A stretch of DNA of 59,559 bases from Actinomycetota bacterium (GCA_018673475.1 JABHCN010000034.1:1-59559); one strand, 5' to 3'. Positions 1 to 8,961 are shown, numbered from the stretch's first letter. Notes: generated from the letters alone by a model not told the origin. Program-made: numbers and translations.

Positions 1-2
1 TC

Positions 3-770
3 GAGGGCTACAAGGGCTGGCCCGACATGTCAGATCCCAGCCGCATCACCCACGTGAAGGAACAGGCAGGTCGCCTGGCCGAGGATGGACAGTTCGCCAT
101 CATGGCCACGCCCTGGCTGCTGTTCCCCTTCGAGCGGGCACACGCCATGCAGGGCATGGAGGCCTTCCTCATGAACATGGCCATGCGCCCCGACTTCGCA
201 AGGGAACTCCTCGAGCGCATTGCCCACGAGTGCAAGACACTGATGGGGCGCTTCCTGGCTGAACTGGGTGACAACGTCGACATCATCAAGATCGGCGACG
301 ACCTCGGAACCCAGGACAACCTCATGATCTCCCCCAAGATGTACCGGGACATCCTCAAGCCTGTACACGCCGACTTCATCCAGTTCATCAAGGAACGCAC
401 GAAGGCCAAGGTCCTGTTCCACAGCTGCGGCGACGTGGCGCTGTTGATCGACGACTTCATCGAAATCGGTGTGGACATCCTCAACCCGATTCAGGCATCG
501 TCGGGAAGGATGTCGGACTTCGCCACCCTCAAGGAACGCCACGGAAACGACATAGTCCTGTGCGGGGGGATCGACACCCATCGGGTCCTCCCGTTCGGCA
601 CCCCCGACGATGTGCGCAACGAGGTCCGCCGCGTAATCGAGCTGCTCGGGCCGGGGGGAGGCTTCATGATCGGGGCTGTCCACACCATCATGAACGACGT
701 GCCGGCAGAGAACCTCCTGGCAATGGTCGATGCTGTAGAGGAATACGGGCACTATCCGCTGCGCCCCTGA
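3..770 (+). CDS. Uroporphyrinogen decarboxylase (URO-D) family protein, 5'-truncated by window edge
   Basis: The reading frame is open to the left edge of the window, so the N-terminus is missing; about 255 residues are visible. The visible part has the URO-D fold pattern: a FHSCG segment in the middle, then a predicted helix and IGVDILNPIQ, then CGGIDTHRVLPFGTP and a closing GGGFMIGAVHTI. This set (His-Ser-Cys-Gly, NPIQ, GGIDT) is more typical of the corrinoid/methyl-transfer branch (MtaA/CmuA-like) than of haem HemE, so methyl transfer from a C1 or methylamine-type compound is a reasonable inference, not shown. The nearby creatinase would fit a methylated-nitrogen catabolism context. True HemE is a less likely alternative. 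Confidence 0.8.
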   Translation, partial: EGYKGWPDMSDPSRITHVKEQAGRLAEDGQFAIMATPWLLFPFERAHAMQGMEAFLMNMAMRPDFARELLERIAHECKTLMGRFLAELGDNVDIIKIGDDLGTQDNLMISPKMYRDILKPVHADFIQFIKERTKAKVLFHSCGDVALLIDDFIEIGVDILNPIQASSGRMSDFATLKERHGNDIVLCGGIDTHRVLPFGTPDDVRNEVRRVIELLGPGGGFMIGAVHTIMNDVPAENLLAMVDAVEEYGHYPLRP

Positions 771-847
771 GGCTGTTGGAAGGCACCCGAAGCAGGAACT
801 TTGCCCGGTGACTCGTCTTTAGGCCGTTCCTCTGGAATACTGCCCCC

Positions 848-1552
848 ATGCAGATGCGAACGCCCCTAACCAGCCTTGCCCTGATTGTGACCCTCACGCT
901 CATCGGAGCCGGCTGTGGTCTCCTCGAATCGAACACCGACGAGATGGACACGCTGCGAGCCGAGATCATCCAGTTGCGCGAAGACGTCCTCGACCTCCAG
1001 ACCGAGGTGTCTCTCCTGGCTGCCGTTCCCCCGACCACGGCCACACCAACCGTTACCACGACCACCCGCGCTTCGTCCTCCGCCCCGGTAGCGACAACCA
1101 CTTCACGGGCTGCGGGAACGCCGGCCACATCGCCGCCTGCCCCAACCACAACAGTCGACGTGAGCACGCTCGACGAAGAAGAGGTCCTCACAGGCACCTA
1201 CGTATGGGGTCCCAGCGACGAGACGGTGGCCCTCCAGCAGGTTCTGGGCGTAGTGGCCGACGGCTGGTACGGCAACAACACCCGTGCAGCCCACGTGGCT
1301 GCCCTCCAGGATCTGGCCCTGTCAACAGACGGTGTACCGAGTGCACCCGATGCGACCACCACGACAGAGGCTCCGGCCGAGGGCGAGACCACCACCACTG
1401 TGGTCGGCGAGACCACGACCACCGTTGCGGGTGAGACAACCACAACGGCAGTCGGCGAGACAACCACCACGACCGCAGCGGCCGAGACCACCACAACGGC
1501 TGCCACCACGACCACGGCGGCCACGACAACAACCACAACTGCCGCCCCCTAG
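848..1552 (+). CDS. Thr-rich lipoprotein with coiled coil and peptidoglycan-binding-like segment
   Basis: A 234-residue secreted protein. Residues 1-23 form a signal peptide ending in GAGC, an acceptable but not ideal lipobox. Residues about 30-57 have leucines and isoleucines in heptad spacing and should form a short coiled coil. A Thr/Pro/Ala-rich linker follows, then a folded island around residues 115-155 (TYVWGPSDETVALQQVLG, then DGWYGNNTRAAHVAALQ) that resembles one peptidoglycan-binding (PGB_1) repeat. The last 60 residues are imperfect GETTTT repeats. Such tails usually act as extended, possibly glycosylated wall spacers. No specific function can be assigned. A cell-surface stalk or wall-anchored lipoprotein is the best guess. 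Confidence 0.75.
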   Translation: MQMRTPLTSLALIVTLTLIGAGCGLLESNTDEMDTLRAEIIQLREDVLDLQTEVSLLAAVPPTTATPTVTTTTRASSSAPVATTTSRAAGTPATSPPAPTTTVDVSTLDEEEVLTGTYVWGPSDETVALQQVLGVVADGWYGNNTRAAHVAALQDLALSTDGVPSAPDATTTTEAPAEGETTTTVVGETTTTVAGETTTTAVGETTTTTAAAETTTTAATTTTAATTTTTTAAP

Positions 1553-1568
1553 AGGCCGCTCTGGCCAT

Positions 1569-1580
1569 CTCCGATCGGAG
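1569..1580. terminator. Palindrome in a convergent intergenic gap, possible bidirectional terminator
   Basis: CTCCGATCGGAG is a perfect 12-base palindrome in the 51-base gap between two convergent stop codons (1552 and 1606). Position suggests transcription termination from both sides, but there is no T-tract on either strand, so it would not be a classical intrinsic terminator. Confidence 0.3.
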
Positions 1581-1603
1581 GCGGCTGGTCAGTTCGGGGC
1601 TGC

Positions 1604-2824
1604 TCAGGCTCCGATGATGTTGTGTTCCGGGCCGTATGGAAACCCTGTGATGTTCTCGGCGCCATCCTCTGTGACGATGAGAATGTCGTGTTCCCGGTAG
1701 CCACCGGCACCCGGTTGGCCGTCGGGAATGGCGATCATCGGTTCCATGGAGACGACCATTCCGGGCTCGAGCACCGTCTCGACGTCTTCGCGCAGTTCCA
1801 CCCCGGCCTCGCGTCCGTAGTAGTGGCTGAGCACGCCGAAGCTGTGCCCGTACCCAAAGGAGCGGTACTTCAAGAGGTCGTGTGAGCGGTAGACGTCGTT
1901 CAGTTCCGTTGCGATGTCACAGCACCGGACCCCGGGTCGGATCAGGTCCAGCCCACGCTCGTGGACCTCGACGTTGACCTCCCAGAGGCGCAGGTGTTCG
2001 TCGGAGGTCACGTGATCACAGAAAAGGGTGCGCTCGAGGGCTGTGTAGTAGCCGAAGATCATCGGGAAGGTGTTGAGGCTGAGGATGTCACCCGACTCGA
2101 TGGCCTTGTTCGTGACCGGGTTGTGGGCGCCGTCGGTGTTGATACCTGACTGGAACCAGGTCCATGTGTCCATCAACTCCACGAAGGGGAAGTCGGCGGC
2201 GATCTGGCGGACCATTGCGGTGGTCGTGGCCAGGGCGACCTCCTGTTCGGGAACTCCGGCGGCGACCGCTGCGACACAGGCCTCACCGCCGATGTCGCAG
2301 ACCCGGGCACCACGGCGGATCAGATCGTGTTCCTCCGCAGACTTGATGGTCCGCATCCACATGGTCGCTGAGCCGACGTCGACCAGCTCAACACCAGGCA
2401 GGGCCGCCTCGAGTTCCCTGAAGCGTTCGACGCTGAGATGGTCGAACTCGACTCCGAGCCTCTTGATGCCGGCCGTCAGGCCCCTGACCGCCTCGTAGTA
2501 GTTGTCCCTGCGCCAGTCCGAGTAGACGACGTTGTCCCCGTGGGTTCTGCGCCAGGGCTGACCGCCGTCGATTCCAGCCGAGATGGTCGTGGCGTTCTCG
2601 GCGTCGACGACCATGCCGTAGCGACGTCCGAAGTAGCAGTAGAGCCAGCCCGAGTAGTAGCAGATGTTGTGGAACGAGGTCAGCAGGCAGGCGTCCAGCC
2701 GATCGGTCGCCATGTGGGCCCTCAGGTCACCCTGGCGGCGATCCATCTCGGAAGCCGAGAATGGAGACCACTCCTTCCTACCCCAGTGCCACCGGGTCAC
2801 GTGGACCATGTCGTCTGTAGTCAT
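1604..2824 (-). CDS. Creatinase (creatine amidinohydrolase)
   Basis: Hydrolyses creatine to sarcosine and urea in the cytoplasm. The 406-residue protein follows the Pseudomonas putida creatinase sequence, recalled from memory, closely over its whole length (about 402 residues in that family). Shared blocks are TSFHNICYYSGWLYC, GIDGGQPWRRTHG, MDTWTWFQSGINTDGAHNPV, SFGYGHSFGVLSHYYGREAG and EPGMVVSMEP. His234 in DGAHNP corresponds to the catalytic His232 of the Pseudomonas enzyme. The fold is the M24 pita-bread type but without a metal requirement. The ATG at 2824 is preceded by a G-rich Shine-Dalgarno. No creatininase, sarcosine oxidase or urease lies next to it in this window. Confidence 0.93.
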   Translation of the reverse strand: MTTDDMVHVTRWHWGRKEWSPFSASEMDRRQGDLRAHMATDRLDACLLTSFHNICYYSGWLYCYFGRRYGMVVDAENATTISAGIDGGQPWRRTHGDNVVYSDWRRDNYYEAVRGLTAGIKRLGVEFDHLSVERFRELEAALPGVELVDVGSATMWMRTIKSAEEHDLIRRGARVCDIGGEACVAAVAAGVPEQEVALATTTAMVRQIAADFPFVELMDTWTWFQSGINTDGAHNPVTNKAIESGDILSLNTFPMIFGYYTALERTLFCDHVTSDEHLRLWEVNVEVHERGLDLIRPGVRCCDIATELNDVYRSHDLLKYRSFGYGHSFGVLSHYYGREAGVELREDVETVLEPGMVVSMEPMIAIPDGQPGAGGYREHDILIVTEDGAENITGFPYGPEHNIIGA

Positions 2825-2851
2825 GTTGCCCCCCTTGGCCCTGTGGCCTTG

Positions 2852-4027
2852 TTAGTCCCTCAGGCCGTTGATGATCCGGTCCGTGATCTCGTCGAGAAGT
2901 TCTGGAGAGGTGCCAAAGGTGATGCGAACGTGCTTCGCACCACCGGGTCCGAAGTTGGGTCCATTGCCACCGGCAACACCTGTCATGTGACGGAGCCACC
3001 TTGCTGGGTGGTCGCCCGTGTCGTACGCCGACAGGTCCAGCCATGCCACAAAGGTCGACTCGGGGAGGAACATGGTGACCTCGGGCAACTCGGCCACGAT
3101 GCGGTTGAACAGGGTCCGCCTGTTGCGGTCCAGCAGGGTCAGGAGTTGGTCCGTCCAGTCGGATCCGGTCTCCCATGCGGTGATCGAGGCCTCACACCCC
3201 AACCGGTTGGGAGCGCCGAGCAGCTCAGCAGGGATGGTGCCGATGGCTGAGCGGAGACGTTCGTCGCCACAGACAGCAACGGCGCATCGCATGCCACCGA
3301 GGGCGAACGTCTTGACACCCGAGGTGACGGCAACCGTGCGCGAAGCGGCGCCGGGAACCGTGAGCATGGGAATGTGGGTGGAGTCCCCGTACACCAGGTC
3401 GCTGTGAATCTCGTCAGACACGATTGTCAGGTCGTGCTCATGGGCCAGATCGACGATGCGGGCCAGTTCCCCGGTGGTAAGCACCCGCCCGGTCGGGTTG
3501 TGGGGATGGCAGAGCAACAAGAGGCTGATGCCGGGGTCAGCCTCGAGCAGTCCGGCAAGGGCATCCAGGTCGTACTGCCAGCCAGTCTCGGTGAGCGTCA
3601 TGGGCCAGTGGACGGCACGCCTGTCCGTTGTCGGCGAAACGTCCAGGAACGGCGGGTACACGGGCGGCGAAAACACGATTCCGGCACCAGGGTCGGTCAG
3701 TGCCTCGACACAGGCCCAGATTCCCTGGAGGACGTTGGCTGTCGGTAGGACCAGCTCGGGGTCGGGTGTCCAGCCGTGTCGCTGCGTGGCCCAACGCGAA
3801 AAGGCGGGCCCGACGTCGTCGGCAGCCGAGTGGTAGCCGAAGGCTCGGAGGTCTACCAGTTCGCGTAGTCGTTCAACCACCGCTGGGGGCGGGCCCAGGT
3901 CGTGTTCGGCCACCCATGCTGGGATAACCCTGTCCGGGTAGCGGTTCCACTTGATGACGCCGGAACCACGGCGCTCCTGCGGGTCTACGAAACCGAGATC
4001 GGCTGTGGACTGGGATGCTTCGGACAC
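2852..4027 (-). CDS. MalY/PatB-family PLP aminotransferase, probable cystathionine beta-lyase
   Basis: A 391-residue fold-type I PLP enzyme. The MalY/PatB subgroup is indicated by the early VIPAWVAEHDLGPPPAVVERL segment, FSPPVYPPF, HPHNPTGRVLT, VSDEIHSDLVY and the Schiff-base lysine near residue 238 in SGVKTFALGGMRC. The family typically cleaves cystathionine or other cysteine-S-conjugates to pyruvate, ammonia and a thiol; some members act only as transaminases. Translation starts at a GTG at 4027. It runs in the same direction as the creatinase gene 27 bases downstream and could be cotranscribed with it. The true substrate cannot be read from sequence. Confidence 0.85.
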   Translation of the reverse strand: MSEASQSTADLGFVDPQERRGSGVIKWNRYPDRVIPAWVAEHDLGPPPAVVERLRELVDLRAFGYHSAADDVGPAFSRWATQRHGWTPDPELVLPTANVLQGIWACVEALTDPGAGIVFSPPVYPPFLDVSPTTDRRAVHWPMTLTETGWQYDLDALAGLLEADPGISLLLLCHPHNPTGRVLTTGELARIVDLAHEHDLTIVSDEIHSDLVYGDSTHIPMLTVPGAASRTVAVTSGVKTFALGGMRCAVAVCGDERLRSAIGTIPAELLGAPNRLGCEASITAWETGSDWTDQLLTLLDRNRRTLFNRIVAELPEVTMFLPESTFVAWLDLSAYDTGDHPARWLRHMTGVAGGNGPNFGPGGAKHVRITFGTSPELLDEITDRIINGLRD

Positions 4028-4099
4028 GCCGTGATGCTAGGGGTGCGGAGCCTGAATGACTGTGTCGCGAGCGACTGTGGTGATCAGAAAATGGTGATC

Positions 4100-5488
4100 T
4101 CAGCCAGCGTGCAGCGGGCGACCGGCCAGACCCATTGCGGCCTCGGCGATCGCCTCTCCGAGGGTTGGATGGGCGTGGATGGTTCCAGCCATGTCCTCGA
4201 CTGTGGCGGCCGTTTCGACAGCCAGAGCTGCCTCGCCGGCAAGCTCGGCGACATGGGCTCCTACGGCCTGAACGCCGATGACCGTGCCGTCTCCGTCGGC
4301 GACAACCGTGACGAAGCCATCTGTCATTCCGAGGGTGGCGGCCCGGCCGGATGCGGCCAGGGGGAAGCGGTAGGAGGTTGCGGCGATGCCGGAACCTGAC
4401 GCGTCAGCCTCGGTCATTCCGACGACCATTACCTGAGGGTCGCTGAAGACGATCAACGGAATGCACGTCGGGTCAAAGGCGTTGGCGCGACCGCAGGCGA
4501 CATCGGCGGCAACCTCGGCCTCTGCGGTGGCCTTGTGTGCGAGGGCCGGGCCGGCGGTCAGGTCACCGATGGCGAACACGCTCTCAGTCGCCCGCCTGCC
4601 GGAGTCGACCACTACAAGCCCTCGGTCGTCCACGGTGGCACCAACCTCGACAAGCCCGATCAGGTCGCTGTTGGGGCGCCGACCGACGACAACCGCCACC
4701 CTGTCGGCTGGCAGGACGACGCTGCCGTCGGGACCCGAGATCACGAGGCCGGCCTCCTCGATACCGACAGCCGTGCTGCTGCAACAGATGCCGACCCCCA
4801 GGTTCCGCAATCCCCGGGTCACTGTTCTGGTGATGCGGTCGTCGAAACCGGGCAGGATCGAGGTCTCGGCCTCGACGATCGTTACCCGACTTCCCAGCTT
4901 GGCGAATGCACAACCCAACTCGACGCCGACGTAGCCGCCACCCACCAGTACCAGTTCCTCAGGGAGGCTCTCGGTTGACAACAGGTCCGCCGAGCCAACT
5001 ACGCGTGTGCCGTCAGGTGGAATGTCGACCAGGTCGACTGGGCGGGAGCCGGTGGCGACGATGGCGTGTCTGAAGTCGAGGTGCTCGACGCTTGCGCCGT
5101 GTTCGACAACTACGCGGTTCGGCTTGACAAAGCGCGCCTCGCCGGCCAGCACGACGACCCCGGCAGCGTCCAGCAGGTGGCGCACGCCACCGGTGAGCTT
5201 GTCCACGACGCTTCTCAGATGGGCCTGTACCGCTGACATGTCGAGGCTTGCCGTTGTCGTGACGCCCCAGGCGGCCACCCGGTCGGGTGCCACCATGGCC
5301 TCGGCCACCTCGATCAGTGCCTTGGACGGTATGCAGCCGACGTTGAGGCAGGTGCCACCCAGCTCACCACGTTCCACAAGGGTCACCCGGCGGCCCAGAC
5401 GGGCGGCGTGCAGGGCGGCTGCGTAGCCACCTGGACCTCCACCGATTACGAGCAGGTCGACCGCCTCGGCGATCTCGCCGACCACCAT
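4100..5488 (-). CDS. lpdA: Dihydrolipoyl dehydrogenase (E3)
   Basis: The E3 component reoxidises dihydrolipoyl groups on E2 and passes electrons to NAD+ through FAD. The 462-residue protein has the N-terminal FAD motif GGGPGGY, the redox disulfide Cys47/Cys52 in GGTCLNVGCIPSKA, a second nucleotide-binding motif VGGGYVGVELG, and the C-terminal HPTLGE pair (His/Glu) that completes the active site of the partner subunit. It is the last gene of a leftward operon with E1alpha, E1beta and E2 and starts 9 bases after the E2 stop, with GAGGG upstream of the ATG. Confidence 0.95.
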   Translation of the reverse strand: MVVGEIAEAVDLLVIGGGPGGYAAALHAARLGRRVTLVERGELGGTCLNVGCIPSKALIEVAEAMVAPDRVAAWGVTTTASLDMSAVQAHLRSVVDKLTGGVRHLLDAAGVVVLAGEARFVKPNRVVVEHGASVEHLDFRHAIVATGSRPVDLVDIPPDGTRVVGSADLLSTESLPEELVLVGGGYVGVELGCAFAKLGSRVTIVEAETSILPGFDDRITRTVTRGLRNLGVGICCSSTAVGIEEAGLVISGPDGSVVLPADRVAVVVGRRPNSDLIGLVEVGATVDDRGLVVVDSGRRATESVFAIGDLTAGPALAHKATAEAEVAADVACGRANAFDPTCIPLIVFSDPQVMVVGMTEADASGSGIAATSYRFPLAASGRAATLGMTDGFVTVVADGDGTVIGVQAVGAHVAELAGEAALAVETAATVEDMAGTIHAHPTLGEAIAEAAMGLAGRPLHAG

Positions 5489-5496
5489 GGTGTCCC

Positions 5497-6723
5497 TCAG
5501 CCCTCTACGAGCAGGTTCAACGGTTCCAGGAGGTCAGCTGTGATGGATCCCTTGAATGCCGACGCCAGGTCGCCGTCGATCAGGCGATGGTCGGAGCCGA
5601 GAACCACCGGAAGGGTGGGCCTGGCCACGACCAGCCCATCGACCACAACGGGTCGCTCTGCGATGGCGCCAAGACCCAGGATGGCTGCCTGGCCGGGTGG
5701 AATGATCGGGGTGGCCCAGCGGCCGCCCATCGACCCGTAGTTGGTAATGGTGAAGGTTGCACCAGAGAGGTCGGCTGCGGTCAACGCTCCATCACGGCCG
5801 CGTGCAGCGAGATCGGCGATGGCCGTTGCCAGGGCGAAGAGGTCGAGACGGTCGACATCGCGGACGACGGGCACCACGAGCCCGGAGTTGGTGGCGACCG
5901 CTATTCCCAGGTTGACCGAGTCGTGCACGACGATCGACTCGCCGGGGCTCCCCTCGATGCAGGCATTCACCATCGGGAATCGGCGCAGGGCCCTGGCGGC
6001 GGCTGCAGCAGCCACCGTGAGGGCCGTTACGACAGAGGCACCCGGCCTGTCCATGCCACGCAGGCGTTGGCGGAAGTCGACCAGCAGGGATGCGTCGATC
6101 TCGTCCATGGAGTGGATGTGGGGGATTTCTGCCCAGGACCTCTCCATGTTGCGTGCGACCACCCCGCGGACTCCGCGCAGGGGATGGCGCCCGAAGGGCA
6201 TCTGCCCCAGGTCTCCCGGAGGAGTGTGGACCGGGGGAGAGGAGGAGACCTGCCGAGGAGGGGCCGGTTGGGTGCCTACGGCCTGTACGTCCCCAGTGGT
6301 GATGCGCCCGCCGGGGCCTGTTCCTGTCACGGTGCCCAGGTCGACACCCGCCTCGAGGGCCAGCTTCCGGGTGGCGGGGGAGGCCTTTGGTCGGGACACG
6401 GGACCCGAAGGTGTGGGCCCGGGTTTGGCTGATGGAGTGCTCACAACAGGAGGGATGTGCTCGGTGTCGTCGGCTACCTGGGCTGAGCCGTCGTCTAGTT
6501 CGATCAGGATCTCGCCCACGTTGAGCCGGTCGCCCTCGGATGCACCGAGACGGAGCACCGTGCCGGCGACGGGAGACGGAAGCTCAGAGCTGGCCTTGTC
6601 GGTGAGCACCTCGACCAGCGGTTGATCCCTCACAACCACATCGCCTGGTGAGACGAGCCATTCGACGATCTCGGCCTCTTCGAGGCCCTCACCAATGTCG
6701 GGTAGACGGAACTCGAACGCCAT
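5497..6723 (-). CDS. Dihydrolipoamide acyltransferase (E2) of a 2-oxoacid dehydrogenase complex
   Basis: The E2 core carries acyl groups on a lipoyl arm and transfers them to CoA. Domains in order: one lipoyl domain (residues 1-78) with the modified lysine at 43 in LTDKASSE; a Pro/Ser linker; a peripheral-subunit-binding domain around 115-150 (ATRKLALEAGVDL, GTGPGGRITTGD); another flexible linker; and the C-terminal catalytic domain ending with the DHRLIDGD active-site motif. Length 408 is usual for a one-lipoyl-domain BkdC/PdhC. A lipoate ligase gene at 28600 could modify it. Branched-chain oxoacid versus pyruvate specificity cannot be decided from the sequence. Confidence 0.93.
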   Translation of the reverse strand: MAFEFRLPDIGEGLEEAEIVEWLVSPGDVVVRDQPLVEVLTDKASSELPSPVAGTVLRLGASEGDRLNVGEILIELDDGSAQVADDTEHIPPVVSTPSAKPGPTPSGPVSRPKASPATRKLALEAGVDLGTVTGTGPGGRITTGDVQAVGTQPAPPRQVSSSPPVHTPPGDLGQMPFGRHPLRGVRGVVARNMERSWAEIPHIHSMDEIDASLLVDFRQRLRGMDRPGASVVTALTVAAAAAARALRRFPMVNACIEGSPGESIVVHDSVNLGIAVATNSGLVVPVVRDVDRLDLFALATAIADLAARGRDGALTAADLSGATFTITNYGSMGGRWATPIIPPGQAAILGLGAIAERPVVVDGLVVARPTLPVVLGSDHRLIDGDLASAFKGSITADLLEPLNLLVEG

Positions 6724-6728
6724 GCCGG

Positions 6729-7736
6729 TCAGCCTGACTCGAGGGTGCGACGCACGGCGGCGATGATACGCGCCTCGTCGGGAACGTAGAGGTCCTCGAG
6801 CATGCCCACCGGGTAGGGAACGTCGTAGCCCGACACCCTTGCCACCGGAGCCTCAAGGGACCAGAAGCAACCGTCGTTGATGGTCGCAATCACCTCGGAG
6901 GCAAATCCACCGGTTTCGCATGACTCCTGTACGACAACGGCCCTACCGCAGTGGCTGACCGCCTCGGTGATTGCCCCGATGTCGAGAGGCACGATGCTCC
7001 GCAGGTCGAGCACCCGAACCGACAGTCCCTCGGAGCGAAGGCTGTCGGCAGCCCGGCAGGCCAACTCCACCTGGTAGCTCCATGTGATGATCACGATGTC
7101 GTCGCCCTCGCGGGCAGTCCGTGCAACCCCCAGAGGCACGAGGTGGTCGTTGTCGGGTACGTCCCCACGGATTCCCCGGTACCCGCGTAGCGGTTCCAGG
7201 AAGAGAACGGGGTCGGGGTCCCTGATTGACGAGGCGAGGAGGCCCTTGGCGTCAGATGCCGTGGCGGGCATGACCACCTTGAGGCCCGCAACGTTGGCGA
7301 ACTGGGCTTCAAGGGAGTCGGAGTGCAACTCGGGCGTGCGAACACCACCCCCGAACGGAGCCCTGATGGTGATGCTGGGCTCGTAGCGCCCCTGCGTGCG
7401 GTAGCGCAGCCTTGCCACCTGGCCGGCGAGCTGGTGCATCGCCTGGTACGAGAAACCCAGGAACTGGATCTCGGCGACAGGAACGAGCCCGGCGATAGCC
7501 AGACCGACGGTTGCCCCCGCTATCACAGCCTCGGAGATCGGGGTGTCGACGACCCTGTGCTCACCGAACTTCTCATAGAGGCCCTCAGTTGCACGGAACA
7601 CCCCGCCGTTTCGGGCGACGTCCTCGCCCAGCACGACGACGCGGTCGTCGCGGGCCATCTCGGCGTGGAGGGTCTCGTTGATGGCCTGGAGCATCGTGAG
7701 CTCGGTCACACCGTCGCTCTCGAATGGGTCGGCCAT
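6729..7736 (-). CDS. 2-oxoacid dehydrogenase E1 component, beta subunit
   Basis: The 335-residue beta subunit of the thiamine-diphosphate heterotetramer E1. It has the transketolase-type pyrimidine-binding half (LGEDVARNGGVFRATEGL, DTPISEAVIAGATVGLA) and the C-terminal transketolase domain (RVLDLRSIVPLD, VVVQESCETGGFASEV). Its partner alpha subunit is immediately upstream (2-base gap) and E2 begins 5 bases downstream, so all are made from one transcript. In actinobacteria pyruvate is often oxidised by a homodimeric AceE, which makes branched-chain 2-oxoacids a likely substrate here; this is an inference. The window does not show whether aceE is present. Confidence 0.92.
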   Translation of the reverse strand: MADPFESDGVTELTMLQAINETLHAEMARDDRVVVLGEDVARNGGVFRATEGLYEKFGEHRVVDTPISEAVIAGATVGLAIAGLVPVAEIQFLGFSYQAMHQLAGQVARLRYRTQGRYEPSITIRAPFGGGVRTPELHSDSLEAQFANVAGLKVVMPATASDAKGLLASSIRDPDPVLFLEPLRGYRGIRGDVPDNDHLVPLGVARTAREGDDIVIITWSYQVELACRAADSLRSEGLSVRVLDLRSIVPLDIGAITEAVSHCGRAVVVQESCETGGFASEVIATINDGCFWSLEAPVARVSGYDVPYPVGMLEDLYVPDEARIIAAVRRTLESG

Positions 7737-7738
7737 AG

Positions 7739-8743
7739 CTATCGGGTCTCCGTGCTTCGGGCTTCGAGAAGCTGGGAGCGCTGGAGTGCAAGCCTCTGCG
7801 TGTCAACCGAGAAGCAGTGGTCAAGGAGAGCGTCGACTGCCAGCGGTGCGGACCTGGCATCCTCCACGGCTCGATCAAGCAGTTCCAGTGCCTCGACCTC
7901 GGTCTCCTGCTGGGCAGCGTCGTCCCACAGACCGAGCTTCCTGAGTTGGCTGGTCAGCCGCAGAACAGGGTCGTCCCTCTGGGCTGCCTCGAGATCCTCG
8001 GGGGGTACGTAGCGGGTCGGATCGTCGGCGGTCGTGTGGGCCCCCAGCCGGTAGATCACAGCCTCTATCAGGGTTGGTCCCTTTCCGGCCAGCGCACGCT
8101 TCCTGGCCTCGTCTACAGCGTCGTACACAGCCGCCGCATCGTTGCCGTCGACCTTCACCCCTGGAATTCCGAAACCGGCAGCCTTGTCGGCAAAGGACTC
8201 GGCTGCGGTCTGCAGGTGAACCGGGGTTGAGATGGCCCACTGGTTGTTCACACAGACCATCACCACGGGTGCGTTCAGGACGCCGGCCAGGTTTCCGGCC
8301 TCGTAGAAGTCACCCTCCGAACTGGATCCGTCGCCGAAGAACACCAGCGCCACCCCAGGCTCACTGCGCAGGACCATTCCCCATGCGATGCCGACGGCGT
8401 GGGGAATCTGGGTGCCGAGGGAGATCTGGTTGGGGAGGACCCGGATCGGGTCGGGAATGTGGCCACCGGCAGGGTGCCCGAGGCTGTAGAGCATGAACCT
8501 CTCCAGGATCTCGGGACCGTATCGGCGCAGTGCCAGCGGCTCCCTGTACTGGGGGATCACCCAGTCGTGCTCGGTGTCCAGGGCGTGGGCTGCTGCAACG
8601 ATTGTGGCCTCATGGCCATCGATCGGAGCGACCGTTCCGACCTGGCCCTGACGCTGCAGGTTCCACAGCCGGGCCGACTGTGTCCGGGCCGTCACCATGT
8701 CGACGAGGATCTCCCGCAGCTGGGCGTCGGACGGAATGGTCAC
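7739..8743 (-). CDS. 2-oxoacid dehydrogenase E1 component, alpha subunit
   Basis: Thiamine-diphosphate-dependent decarboxylating subunit, 334 residues. The diphosphate-binding motif runs from FFGDGSSSEGDFYEAGN to VNNQWAISTP, and the active-site surroundings are HPAGGHIPDP and GAHTTADDPTRY. The frame stays open far upstream, but the family start matches a GTG at 8743 preceded by GAGGAGG; the upstream extension lacks family similarity and has two Cys-rich stretches typical of non-coding frames, so it was left out. This is the first gene of the E1alpha-E1beta-E2-E3 operon, and its promoter should lie in the dyad-rich region just upstream. Confidence 0.92.
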   Translation of the reverse strand: MTIPSDAQLREILVDMVTARTQSARLWNLQRQGQVGTVAPIDGHEATIVAAAHALDTEHDWVIPQYREPLALRRYGPEILERFMLYSLGHPAGGHIPDPIRVLPNQISLGTQIPHAVGIAWGMVLRSEPGVALVFFGDGSSSEGDFYEAGNLAGVLNAPVVMVCVNNQWAISTPVHLQTAAESFADKAAGFGIPGVKVDGNDAAAVYDAVDEARKRALAGKGPTLIEAVIYRLGAHTTADDPTRYVPPEDLEAAQRDDPVLRLTSQLRKLGLWDDAAQQETEVEALELLDRAVEDARSAPLAVDALLDHCFSVDTQRLALQRSQLLEARSTETR

Positions 8744-8909
8744 CGGCCCTCCTCGGCGGCTTGGTCGGACACGTGGGTGATTGCCCGACCGTAGGGGTGT
8801 GGACGCTGTCGAGACTAGCCGTGGGGTGCTGTTGAGACACCGGTCACAGGTGCCGAATGTCACCGGAGAATCGACGCTTCCGAGGCCCGCGAACAGTTCC
8901 GAATCACTA

Positions 8910-8924
8910 TTGTGGTTACCACAA
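8910..8924. promoter_or_regulatory. Perfect 15-base dyad, candidate operator
   Basis: TTGTGGT-T-ACCACAA: 7-base arms around one central base. The GGT...ACC core is like the recognition half-sites of GntR-family regulators such as PdhR (TTGGT...ACCAA), whose known target is a pyruvate dehydrogenase operon. The spacing differs from PdhR, so the regulator identity is only a suggestion. Confidence 0.5.
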
Positions 8925-8961
8925 CAGGTACCGGTTCCCCCACCGGAAGCCTGTGATGATT

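Noticed and set aside
30-752. Antisense frames opposite the URO-D gene
   Set aside because: They arise from high-GC codon bias; the plus-strand frame has clear family motifs and the antisense ones do not.
1198-1536. Long antisense frame rich in Val on the minus strand opposite the Thr-rich lipoprotein
   Set aside because: It is the mirror of repeated ACC/ACG threonine codons; it has no family similarity and would need the opposite of the clear lipoprotein gene.
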